Positions 6,873-13,893 of a DNA stretch of 21,171 bases are shown here, in pieces. The position numbers and the translations under genes are program-made. Source of the stretch: an uncultured Prevotella sp. (GTDB lineage: Bacteria; Bacteroidota; Bacteroidia; Bacteroidales; Bacteroidaceae). The notes under the pieces are model-generated. The model saw only the letters and a list, made by a program, of their open reading frames with translations, was not told the DNA's origin and searched no databases. The first letter of the stretch is position 1. The number at the start of each line of letters is the position of its first letter. Where the stretch lies: NCBI GenBank assembly GCA_900548745.1, contig URLQ01000038.1, forward strand, positions 1 through 21,171, written 5' to 3'.

Positions 6873-7478
6873 ATGGAAATCAACAAATCGGAATTCACTA
6901 TAAGCAGTGCTGACATTAGTCAGTGCCCGAAGGACAACAAGCATGAATATGCCTTCATCGGAAGAAGCAACGTGGGCAAATCAAGCCTCATAAACATGCT
7001 GTGCAACCATAAAGGACTGGCAAAGACTTCTGCCACTCCGGGAAAGACGCTGCTCATAAACCATTTCATAATAAACAACGAGTGGTATCTTGTCGACCTT
7101 CCAGGATATGGATATGCCAAGCGCTCAAAGACTGTACAACAGAAACTTGAGCACATGATTTCATCATATATCCTGCAGAGAGAGCAGCTTGTAAACCTGT
7201 TCGTACTTATTGACATAAGACACGACCCACAGAAGATCGATATGGAATTCATCACATGGCTCGGACAGAGCGGAATACCATTCTCCATCATATTCACCAA
7301 AGCTGACAAGATCGGCAACGAGCAAAAAGCAAGAAAAGCGGCAAAGAAATATATGGAAACACTGAAAGAGACATGGGAAGAACTGCCGCCGTACTTCGTG
7401 ACAAGCAGCGACAAACGCATCGGAAGAGAGGAAGTTCTTGACTATATCGAAAACATTAATAAGGAGATAGAAGAATAA
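6873..7478 (+). CDS. engB: Ribosome biogenesis GTPase EngB (YihA/YsxC)
   Basis: A 201-residue TrmE-Era-EngA-EngB family GTPase. G1 is GRSNVGKSS (30-38), G2 TPGKT (55-59), G3 DLPGYG (75-80), G4 TKAD (142-145) and G5 is around TSSDKR (176-181). The DLPGYGYA sequence after G3 is typical of EngB, which assists assembly of the large ribosomal subunit and is essential in many bacteria. Length is normal. The stop codon TAA shares its last A with the ATG of the ABC-F gene, so the two are translationally coupled and form an operon joining ribosome assembly with a ribosome-associated ATPase. Confidence 0.95.
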   Translation: MEINKSEFTISSADISQCPKDNKHEYAFIGRSNVGKSSLINMLCNHKGLAKTSATPGKTLLINHFIINNEWYLVDLPGYGYAKRSKTVQQKLEHMISSYILQREQLVNLFVLIDIRHDPQKIDMEFITWLGQSGIPFSIIFTKADKIGNEQKARKAAKKYMETLKETWEELPPYFVTSSDKRIGREEVLDYIENINKEIEE

Positions 7479-9253
7479 TGGCAAGCCAAAAACCATATCT
7501 TGACGTACAGAACCTGACAAAGACATTTGGAGCAGACATACTGTTTGAGAATATCTCGTTCAGCGTGGCTGAAGGACAGAAGGTAGGACTGATTGCAAAA
7601 AACGGAACAGGAAAGTCTACCCTACTCTCTATACTGACCGGCAAAGAAGACTACGACTCAGGAGAAATCGTTTATGCAAACGGCATAAAAGTAGGGTATC
7701 TTGAACAGACTCCTCATTACGACCCAGAAGAAAGCGTGCTCGACGCATGCTTCAACCATCAGGGACAGGAAGAGAAAATACTCAAGGCAAAGCAAATCCT
7801 TACACAGCTGCGCATCAACGACCTTACGCAACCTATGGGACAACTCAGCGGCGGACAGCAGAAAAGAGTGGCTCTTGCCAACATCCTGATTAACGAACCC
7901 GACATGCTTATCCTCGACGAGCCTACCAACCACCTGGACATCGACATGATTGAATGGCTCGAAGGATTCATCGGCAGGGGAAACAAGACGCTGCTGATGG
8001 TTACCCACGACCGATTCTTCCTTGACAGAGTATGCTCCATAATCCTCGAACTTGACGACAACACCATATATAAATATAAGGGAAACTACAGCTACTATCT
8101 TGAAAAAAGACAGGAACGCATTGACAATATGCGCGCTGAAGTGCAAAGGGCAAACAATCTGTACCGCAAGGAACTGGAATGGATGAGGCGAATGCCACAG
8201 GCAAGAGGTCATAAGGCGAAATACAGAGAAGACGCCTTTGTGGAACTTGAAAAGGTTGCAAAGAAGAGAATTGAAGACAGACAGCTGCGACTGAAGTCAA
8301 GAAACGTATATATCGGCAGCAAAATCTTCGAATGCCAATATGTATCAAAAGCCTTCGACGACAAAGTCATACTGAAAGACTTCTACTACAACTTCGCCCG
8401 CTTTGAAAAGATGGGTATCGTAGGCGACAACGGAGCAGGAAAGTCTACTTTCATCAATCTGCTACTCGGAAGAGTAAAACCCGACAGCGGAGGGTTTGAC
8501 ATAGGAGAAACCGTTAGGTTCGGATATTTCTCACAGGAAGGACTGAAATTCGACGAACAACAGAAGGTCATTGATGTCATAACAGACATTGCCGACTATA
8601 TAGACATGGGGGGAGGCAAGCATCTGTCAGCATCACAGTTCCTACAGTATTTCCTCTTCACACCGGAACAACAGCACAACTACGTGTATAAACTAAGCGG
8701 AGGAGAGAAACGGAAACTCTATCTGTGTACGGTGCTCATGCGCAATCCGAACTTCCTCGTACTCGACGAGCCTACAAACGACCTCGACATACAGACTCTG
8801 CAAGTGCTCGAAGAGTATCTTATAGACTTTGCCGGTTGCGTCATTGTAGTAAGCCACGACAGATATTTCATCGACAAGATTGTCGACCATCTGCTTGTCT
8901 TCAACGGCAACGGCGATATCAAAGACTTCCCCGGCAACTACACTCAATACAGAGAATGGAAAGGTTTGCAGACTTCTGAAACCAAAAAGGAAAAGAAAAA
9001 GGAAACAAAACCACGAGAGAAGGCACAACAGGAAAAGAGAAAAATGTCCTATAAAGAGAAGCGGCTCTTCGAACAACTCGAGAAAGAAATTGCCGAACTG
9101 GAAGAAGAACAGAAGCAACTCGAAACCCAAATGTGCAGCGGCACCCTGTCTGTGGAAGAACTGACAAGCAAAAGCAAAAGGTTTGCCGAACTGAAAGATA
9201 TAATAGACGAAAAGACCATGAAATGGATGGAACTTTCCGAAATTGAAGCATAA
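7478..9253 (+). CDS. ABC-F family ATPase, Uup-like
   Basis: A 591-residue soluble protein with two ABC cassettes and no membrane segments. Cassette 1: Walker A around KNGTGKST (41-48), signature LSGGQ (123-127), Walker B LILDEPTNHLD (144-154). Cassette 2: Walker A GDNGAGKST (316-324), signature LSGGE (406-410), DEPTNDLD (430-437). Between them lies the ABC-F interdomain linker (about 200-270: YKGNYSYYLEKRQER, then RMPQARGHKAK), which reaches into the ribosomal P site. A lysine-rich stretch (495-530) precedes a C-terminal coiled coil (about 525-590), as in Uup. ABC-F proteins act on stalled ribosomes; Uup has also been tied to DNA intermediates. An antibiotic-resistance role is not suggested by linker length or context. 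AAGGAG at 7461-7466 can serve as ribosome-binding site. Confidence 0.9.
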   Translation: MASQKPYLDVQNLTKTFGADILFENISFSVAEGQKVGLIAKNGTGKSTLLSILTGKEDYDSGEIVYANGIKVGYLEQTPHYDPEESVLDACFNHQGQEEKILKAKQILTQLRINDLTQPMGQLSGGQQKRVALANILINEPDMLILDEPTNHLDIDMIEWLEGFIGRGNKTLLMVTHDRFFLDRVCSIILELDDNTIYKYKGNYSYYLEKRQERIDNMRAEVQRANNLYRKELEWMRRMPQARGHKAKYREDAFVELEKVAKKRIEDRQLRLKSRNVYIGSKIFECQYVSKAFDDKVILKDFYYNFARFEKMGIVGDNGAGKSTFINLLLGRVKPDSGGFDIGETVRFGYFSQEGLKFDEQQKVIDVITDIADYIDMGGGKHLSASQFLQYFLFTPEQQHNYVYKLSGGEKRKLYLCTVLMRNPNFLVLDEPTNDLDIQTLQVLEEYLIDFAGCVIVVSHDRYFIDKIVDHLLVFNGNGDIKDFPGNYTQYREWKGLQTSETKKEKKKETKPREKAQQEKRKMSYKEKRLFEQLEKEIAELEEEQKQLETQMCSGTLSVEELTSKSKRFAELKDIIDEKTMKWMELSEIEA

Positions 9254-9269
9254 ATAATGAAAAGAAGTT

Positions 9270-9307
9270 AAAAAGCGAAGCATTTTTCATGAACAGCTTC
9301 GCTTTTT
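9270..9307 (+). terminator. Terminator after the ABC-F gene
   Basis: AAAAAGCGAAGC (9270-9281) pairs perfectly with GCTTCGCTTTTT (9296-9307) around a 14-base loop. It ends the engB operon 17 bases past the stop. Its A and T runs make it potentially bidirectional. Confidence 0.9.
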
Positions 9308-9320
9308 CGCTTAGAATATG

Positions 9321-9328
9321 TATATTTG
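9321..9328 (+). promoter_or_regulatory. -7 element of the rho promoter
   Basis: TATATTTG at 9321-9328, followed by CA, is a full TAnnTTTG match. The -33 region falls on the right arm of the preceding terminator (T-rich but no exact TTG). The predicted leader is about 75 bases. Rho often controls its own leader, but I see no specific attenuator here. Confidence 0.6.
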
Positions 9329-9406
9329 CATTCGTTTTAACAACGACACCTTACCGTTTCCAGTCGGAAACAGTCAAATCATATAAATTTTTACACATAA
9401 TTTATA

Positions 9407-11446
9407 ATGTATAGCAAAGACGAATTACTATCGAAAAGTATCTCCGAGTTGGAAGATATTGCACAAAATATTGGGGTACAGCTTAATTCAGCTGACTCTC
9501 AAGATGAGATTGTATATGCCATACTCGACAAACAAGCAGAGGTGGAAGGTAACAAAAACCCACTCGGAACAAAGCGCAAAAGAGTAAGAATAACCAAAAA
9601 AGACACAGACAGAGTATATTCCGTAAAAGGCTCTGATGGAGAGAACTTTGACCTGAAGAAGAATAAAGTATCTGCAGAGACACAACCTCTCTTCAACGAA
9701 CAGCCAAAGCTGATAGAGGCAGAAGAGCCTGTTACTGAAACAGAAGATGTGACTACAACAGCACCAGCACCGGAAGAAGAACCGGCACCAGCGCCCAAAA
9801 GACGCGGAAGAAAGCCCAAAGCCCTGAAGTTGGCTGAAGAAGCGGAAGCCGCTGCTGCCGCTGCTGCTGAAATAAACAATATGAACATTCAGGAAGAAGG
9901 AACCTCAACAGAAGACAGTCTGCCTCCATACGAAATGCAGACAGACACAACAGAAGAGTCTACAATGGGCGAAAACGTTGAAGAAAACAGAAACGATATT
10001 GAGACAGCTACACCTGAAGCACAGTTTGCAGCCAACAATAGCGAAGAGGGTATTCAGCCTGACCTTATTGCACAACTGCAGGCAAAAGTAAGTGCACACA
10101 ACGAAATGGTTGATGAAAACAAAGAACAACAGCCCAAAGACATAACAAGTACCGTATGGGCTGGTGACCCAGGCGACGGCACAGACTTTATAACTATTGT
10201 AGATCTGCCGATAGAAGACCAGGCAGCATTGCCAAACTACGACATGTTTGACAATCCGACAACGCCAATGCAGACAAGCGACAACATGTATAACTCTGTG
10301 GCGACTGAAGCCTCTGCATATAACTTCGACAATATCATCACTGCCAACGGCGTACTTGAGATAATGCCTGACGGATACGGATTCCTCCGTTCAAGCGACT
10401 ACAACTACCTTTCTTCACCTGACGACGTTTATGTATCTAACGCACAAGTAAAGAACTTCGGTCTCAAGACTGGTGACGTAATAGAATGCCATGTACGTCC
10501 GCCACATGACGGAGAGAAATATTTCCCTCTCACATCTATAGACAAGATAAACGGAAGAGAGCCGTCAGAGGTTCGCGACCGCATACCGTTTGAACACCTT
10601 ACTCCATTGTTCCCAGATGAGAAATTCTCACTTTGCGGAGACAGAGCGACGACGAATCTCAGTACGAGAGTTGTCGACTTGTTCTCACCAATCGGTAAAG
10701 GACAGCGTGCTCTTATCGTGGCACAGCCAAAAACGGGTAAGACTGTTCTGATGAAGGACATTGCAAACGCCATTGCAGCCAACCATCCGGAGGCTTATCT
10801 GATGATGCTGCTCATCGACGAACGTCCTGAAGAGGTTACCGACATGGCACGCACCGTAAATGCAGAGGTTATCGCTTCTACATTCGACGAACCGGCAGAA
10901 CGCCATGTGAAGATTGCTGGCATCGTACTTGAAAAAGCAAAACGTATGGTTGAATGCGGACACGATGTTGTCATCTTCCTTGACTCCATAACGCGTCTTG
11001 CACGAGCATACAACACGGTATCTCCGGCAAGTGGAAAGGTCCTCACCGGTGGTGTCGATGCCAATGCCCTTCAGAAACCAAAGAGATTCTTCGGTGCAGC
11101 CCGTAATATTGAGGGTGGCGGTTCCCTTACCATAATAGCAACCGCCCTCATAGACACCGGTAGCAAGATGGACGAGGTGATATTCGAAGAGTTCAAGGGT
11201 ACAGGAAACATGGAGTTGCAGCTTGACCGCAGCCTAAGCAACAAGCGTATATTCCCGGCTGTCAACCTGGTTGCTTCAAGCACACGCCGCGACGATCTGC
11301 TTCAGGACAAGACAACTCTCGACCGCATGTGGATTCTACGCAAGTACATTGCCGACATGAATCCTGTAGAGGCAATGAACACTATCCACAACAATATGGT
11401 ACGCACAAGAAACAACGACGAGTTCCTTATGACCATGAACTCATAA
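9407..11446 (+). CDS. rho: Transcription termination factor Rho with large disordered insert
   Basis: A 679-residue Rho, about 260 longer than E. coli Rho (419). The N-terminal Rho_N helical domain (1-45) is followed by a low-complexity acidic insert (about 48-305) rich in Glu, Thr, Ala and Pro, with an AT-hook-like PKRRGRKPKA (130-139) and a run of seven Ala (148-154). Then come the cold-shock-type RNA-binding domain (about 306-385, GVLEIMPDGYGFLRS) and the hexameric ATPase: Walker A PKTGKT (441-446), Walker B VIFLDS (522-527), arginine-rich ITRLARAYN, the Q/R-loop region GGVDANALQKPKRFFGAARN, and LIDTGSKMDEVIFEEFKGTGN. All catalytic motifs look intact. Such inserts are known in Bacteroidetes Rho, where the disordered region has been reported to promote condensate formation and gut fitness. 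Transcribed alone, with its own terminator. Confidence 0.96.
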   Translation: MYSKDELLSKSISELEDIAQNIGVQLNSADSQDEIVYAILDKQAEVEGNKNPLGTKRKRVRITKKDTDRVYSVKGSDGENFDLKKNKVSAETQPLFNEQPKLIEAEEPVTETEDVTTTAPAPEEEPAPAPKRRGRKPKALKLAEEAEAAAAAAAEINNMNIQEEGTSTEDSLPPYEMQTDTTEESTMGENVEENRNDIETATPEAQFAANNSEEGIQPDLIAQLQAKVSAHNEMVDENKEQQPKDITSTVWAGDPGDGTDFITIVDLPIEDQAALPNYDMFDNPTTPMQTSDNMYNSVATEASAYNFDNIITANGVLEIMPDGYGFLRSSDYNYLSSPDDVYVSNAQVKNFGLKTGDVIECHVRPPHDGEKYFPLTSIDKINGREPSEVRDRIPFEHLTPLFPDEKFSLCGDRATTNLSTRVVDLFSPIGKGQRALIVAQPKTGKTVLMKDIANAIAANHPEAYLMMLLIDERPEEVTDMARTVNAEVIASTFDEPAERHVKIAGIVLEKAKRMVECGHDVVIFLDSITRLARAYNTVSPASGKVLTGGVDANALQKPKRFFGAARNIEGGGSLTIIATALIDTGSKMDEVIFEEFKGTGNMELQLDRSLSNKRIFPAVNLVASSTRRDDLLQDKTTLDRMWILRKYIADMNPVEAMNTIHNNMVRTRNNDEFLMTMNS

Positions 11447-11481
11447 CAAGAACATATCGAGACAAAAGATACAATAACAAT

Positions 11482-11521
11482 AAAAGACCCGGTTTCATAC
11501 AAAATGAATACCGGGTCTTTT
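11482..11521 (+). terminator. Strong terminator after rho
   Basis: AAAAGACCCGGT (11482-11493) pairs perfectly with ACCGGGTCTTTT (11510-11521); part of the loop (TTCAT/ATGAA) can extend the stem past a bulge. It begins 35 bases after the rho stop. Symmetric A and T runs allow it to end the converging minus-strand operon too. Confidence 0.9.
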
Positions 11522-11546
11522 ATTTGTTTCATATTTACCTATCAGT

Positions 11547-11642
11547 GCTATCGCTTTATGCGGATAATAACAATCTACATTACCGAAGCATACGGACAAC
11601 ACCTGTTGACATTATCGCTGCATACGGATAACACCTGCAAAG
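11547..11642. repeat. Three degenerate 32-bp tandem copies
   Basis: The tract CGGATAATAACA recurs as CGGACAACACCT and CGGATAACACCT with CGGA at 11561, 11593 and 11625, exactly 32 bases apart; GC(A/T)TACGGA precedes copies two and three. The copies are diverged and lie over the 3' end of the small minus-strand gene at 11612-11833 and its downstream spacer. Because 32 is not a multiple of three, the copies shift frame. Confidence 0.55.
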
Positions 11643-11833
11643 TCTGTATAGAGCAGAATCGGCTCCAACAGCCATTCCGTAAACGGTAGTTCGCAAGTCA
11701 ACGGAAAGAAGCTGTCAACCACATCACCATCAAGCACAACAACATAACGCCCTAAATTCCGTCCGTCAATCATAACGGTATTCGAGGCTATATTCCTTGT
11801 ACCTTTCTTTTTTATATCCATAGATAAATTCAT
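11612..11833 (-). CDS. Small protein of unknown function, end of the ileS-lspA operon
   Basis: A 73-residue soluble protein: ASNTVMIDGRNLGRYVVVLDG, DSFFPLTCELPFTEWLLE and PILLYTDFAGVIRMQR. The arrangement (a strand with a conserved-looking Asn, a VVxLD strand, then FPLTxExPFTEWL) looks like a genuine small beta-rich protein and resembles short conserved Bacteroidales proteins I have seen with a PLTxExPFTEWL motif, but I know no function. It lies 40 bases after the lipoprotein gene on the same strand, so it is probably the last gene of the operon. The ATG is followed by another in-frame ATG at codon 5, so the start could be 12 bases later. The last residues lie within a 32-bp repeat and may have been altered by it. 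Confidence 0.6.
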   Translation of the reverse strand: MNLSMDIKKKGTRNIASNTVMIDGRNLGRYVVVLDGDVVDSFFPLTCELPFTEWLLEPILLYTDFAGVIRMQR

Positions 11834-11873
11834 ATTGTCTTATACAGATAATTACCACCTGCCGCATGTCGGA

Positions 11874-12767
11874 TCAGGGAGCCTGAAGTTTCCTCATCGG
11901 CTTCAGCTCCTGCGCAGGCATTGCCTCAGGCATATTGACTGAATCCGAGCCGTTTTCAGAGTCTGAAGAGTCAGTATCATTGCTCTTTACAGCGGCATTC
12001 TCCTTGGTATGACATCTGACAAGACGGATATTCGATACGAACATAAGCTTCAGAGTCGTAGCGGAAGCGTTAGGAGAATCCTGCAAGCTCAAGAAGCCCC
12101 TTACCTCCTTTATGCCGAGTCTTGCGTCGTCTTCAATGGCTATACTGTAATGGCTTGATTCAGAAAGATGTATCGTACTAGCAGCAACACTGTCGTTTTC
12201 AAACTTAACGGAGAGCATTGCCACACCATCCTTATATCCGTCTTGATATATAAACTGCGTATCGAAACTCAATATCAAGCGGTCGCCCTTATGATAAGCG
12301 GTGTCTGCCTTCAGATAAAAGGACTCCACATTGTACGGCACCTGTGTGGTAAGCACACATGAAGCAGCTTCTTTCCATACATTTGCCGTATCACCCGAAG
12401 ATGCATTCTCGCCGAAGTTACCAATGTCGCTCGCCGAAGCACCAAGCGAAACAGCCTCGTCTGTCAATCGCTTCGTCACGTTCTCATATATCTTCTGCAA
12501 CCTATCGGCGTGGCGGGTGTAATACACAAGTGAGGAATCAAACTCAGCCTGCGTAATTCCATGATTCTTGAATACAGAAGCCTGATACATACGCTTCTGG
12601 AAGTCATTAGAGTCGTTCTCCCCTACCATACCCATTGCAAGATGATAATCATAAAGGATGTCCTCCATCTCATCCGGCTGAAGGTATTTGCTTGGTATTT
12701 GTGGTTTACACGAAAACATCAACGCACACACCACCACTTGAAACAATACGAATATTCCTTTTCTCAT
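11874..12767 (-). CDS. DUF4296-like lipoprotein
   Basis: A 297-residue protein when started at the ATG at 12767. This start gives a lipoprotein signal peptide (MRKGIFVLFQVVVCALMFSC, Cys20 as the lipidation site) and leaves two bases after the lspA stop. A longer open frame to 12881 overlaps lspA and would bury the signal. Residues 21-110 (PSKYLQPDEMEDILYDYHLA, then ITQAEFDSSLVYYTRHADRL) match the DUF4296 pattern of Bacteroidetes lipoproteins, usually found beside lspA. The middle forms predicted beta strands, and the tail is Ser/Asp/Glu-rich and probably disordered. Its function is unknown. Being a substrate of the LspA encoded next door is expected for any lipoprotein and need not imply a specific link. 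Confidence 0.82.
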   Translation of the reverse strand: MRKGIFVLFQVVVCALMFSCKPQIPSKYLQPDEMEDILYDYHLAMGMVGENDSNDFQKRMYQASVFKNHGITQAEFDSSLVYYTRHADRLQKIYENVTKRLTDEAVSLGASASDIGNFGENASSGDTANVWKEAASCVLTTQVPYNVESFYLKADTAYHKGDRLILSFDTQFIYQDGYKDGVAMLSVKFENDSVAASTIHLSESSHYSIAIEDDARLGIKEVRGFLSLQDSPNASATTLKLMFVSNIRLVRCHTKENAAVKSNDTDSSDSENGSDSVNMPEAMPAQELKPMRKLQAP

Positions 12768-12769
12768 GA

Positions 12770-13435
12770 TTATCGCTTCTTGTTGTCTTCTCCATTGCCT
12801 GTTGCTTTCTTCTCGAAAGAAATCTGCGACAATTCGTTTCTGCATAATAATATCAGCAGCACAAAGCCTACACTGATGCAAGCATCAGCGAAATTAAATA
12901 TCGGACTAAAGAATATGAACTCCTGTCCACCCCATACAGGCACCCACTCCGGCCATGTGGTGACAATCATCGGGAAATAAAACATGTCTACGACCTTTCC
13001 CGTAAGGAATGTGGAATAACCATCACCGAAAGGCACGAGATATGACACATAGTAAGGTGACGAGCCGCTGAATATCAGTCCATAGAACATGCAGTCGATA
13101 AGATTGCCCACTGCTCCAGCAAATACAAGACTGAGCACAAACACATACAGCGTGCGTGCTCCAAGCTTTATCTGCTTGAAGATATACCATCCCAACAGAC
13201 TGATCAATACTATACGGAAGAGGCTGAGTACCGGTTTGTTGATAAAGGTCATGCCGTATGCCATACCATTGTTCTCTATGAACTTGATATAAAACCAGTC
13301 GGTAATATGGATTTGTCCACCAAGAGTCAACCCAGTCTTAACCTCGTATTTTATAATCTGGTCGATGACGATAGCCACCAGAATCGTTAAACAGGCAATC
13401 AGCCTCTTCTTGTCTTTCAAATGTTTTAAAGCCAT
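12770..13435 (-). CDS. lspA: Lipoprotein signal peptidase LspA (Bacteroidetes form)
   Basis: A 221-residue integral membrane aspartyl protease that removes signal peptides from prolipoproteins. Four membrane helices are visible (about 12-28, 68-87, 95-115, 180-198). Conserved elements are Asp25-Gln26-x2-Lys29, GNLID (110-114), VVD with catalytic Asp150, and FNFAD with catalytic Asp184. It is longer than the common 160-170 residue form because of insertions after GNLID (about 118-145) and between the two catalytic aspartates (about 156-176, TTWPEWVPVWGG). The start is set at 13435, four bases after the dksA stop; an upstream in-frame start at 13471 lies inside dksA and adds 12 residues unlike LspA. 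Antibiotic binders of LspA (globomycin) act at this dyad in the family. Confidence 0.93.
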   Translation of the reverse strand: MALKHLKDKKRLIACLTILVAIVIDQIIKYEVKTGLTLGGQIHITDWFYIKFIENNGMAYGMTFINKPVLSLFRIVLISLLGWYIFKQIKLGARTLYVFVLSLVFAGAVGNLIDCMFYGLIFSGSSPYYVSYLVPFGDGYSTFLTGKVVDMFYFPMIVTTWPEWVPVWGGQEFIFFSPIFNFADACISVGFVLLILLCRNELSQISFEKKATGNGEDNKKR

Positions 13436-13439
13436 CAAT

Positions 13440-13823
13440 TTATTTCTTTCTTGCGTTCTTGGATGCCACACTCAATGTTGCATGAGGCACTATACGTAGA
13501 CGCTCCTTCGGTATCAGCTCGCCCGTTATGCGGTCGATACCATACGTTTTGTTCTCAATACGAATCAATGCTGCCTCCAGTCCCTTGATGAATTTCTGCT
13601 GTCTGCTTGCAAGCTGCATCATTTCCTCCTTAGACTGTGTGGCGCTGCCTTCTTCGAGAATCTTATATGTAGGAGACGTATCGTCAACATCATTGCCATC
13701 CACATTCATCAGCGACCGCATCATCTGACTGTAGTCACGACGTGCGAGAGCCAATTTTTCATTTATAATCTCACGGAACTCTTCAAGCTCCTCATCACTG
13801 TAACGTGTTTTCTCTGTTGCCAT
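13440..13823 (-). CDS. TraR/DksA family protein lacking zinc-finger cysteines
   Basis: A 127-residue protein with the DksA layout: N-terminal helix (YSDEELEEFREIINEKL), coiled-coil tip (DGNDVDDTSPTYKI), second long helix, and the C-terminal YGIxxxTGELIPKERLRIVPHAT sequence. DksA-type proteins enter the RNA polymerase secondary channel and modulate stringent-response promoters. Here the position that is usually Cys in YGIC is Asp (YGID), and the whole protein has no cysteine, so no zinc can be bound through thiols; the helix following PHAT is retained. Bacteroidetes members often keep only one Cys, so this is a further step. It lies between ileS and lspA on the same strand, four bases from lspA. 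Confidence 0.88.
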   Translation of the reverse strand: MATEKTRYSDEELEEFREIINEKLALARRDYSQMMRSLMNVDGNDVDDTSPTYKILEEGSATQSKEEMMQLASRQQKFIKGLEAALIRIENKTYGIDRITGELIPKERLRIVPHATLSVASKNARKK

Positions 13824-13855
13824 AATAATTAGATTTTAAAGAGATTTCCAAATAG

Positions 13856-13889
13856 AAAGTGACCAAGGCTGTTACGCCATGGTCACTTC
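13856..13889 (-). promoter_or_regulatory. Hairpin between ileS and dksA
   Basis: GTGACCAAGGC and GCCATGGTCAC (minus-strand complement equally) form a stem of about 13 bp with one mismatch and a six-base loop, five bases beyond the ileS stop. The minus-strand flank is only TTTCTATTTGG, a poor U-tract, so it may be a weak or partial terminator or a 3'-end stabiliser reducing readthrough into dksA. Confidence 0.55.
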
Positions 13890-13893
13890 GTGT

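Noticed and set aside
7478..9253. ABC transporter or antibiotic-resistance ABC-F
   Set aside because: There are no membrane segments or partner permease. The linker length and housekeeping context with engB, plus the Uup-like C-terminal coiled coil, argue against a dedicated resistance factor.
12768..12881. Longer N-terminus for the DUF4296-like protein, starting inside lspA
   Set aside because: It overlaps lspA by 112 bases and hides a perfect lipoprotein signal peptide that begins at 12767.
13436..13471. Upstream start for lspA at 13471
   Set aside because: It lies within dksA coding sequence and adds residues not seen in LspA; the ATG at 13435 follows the dksA stop by four bases.
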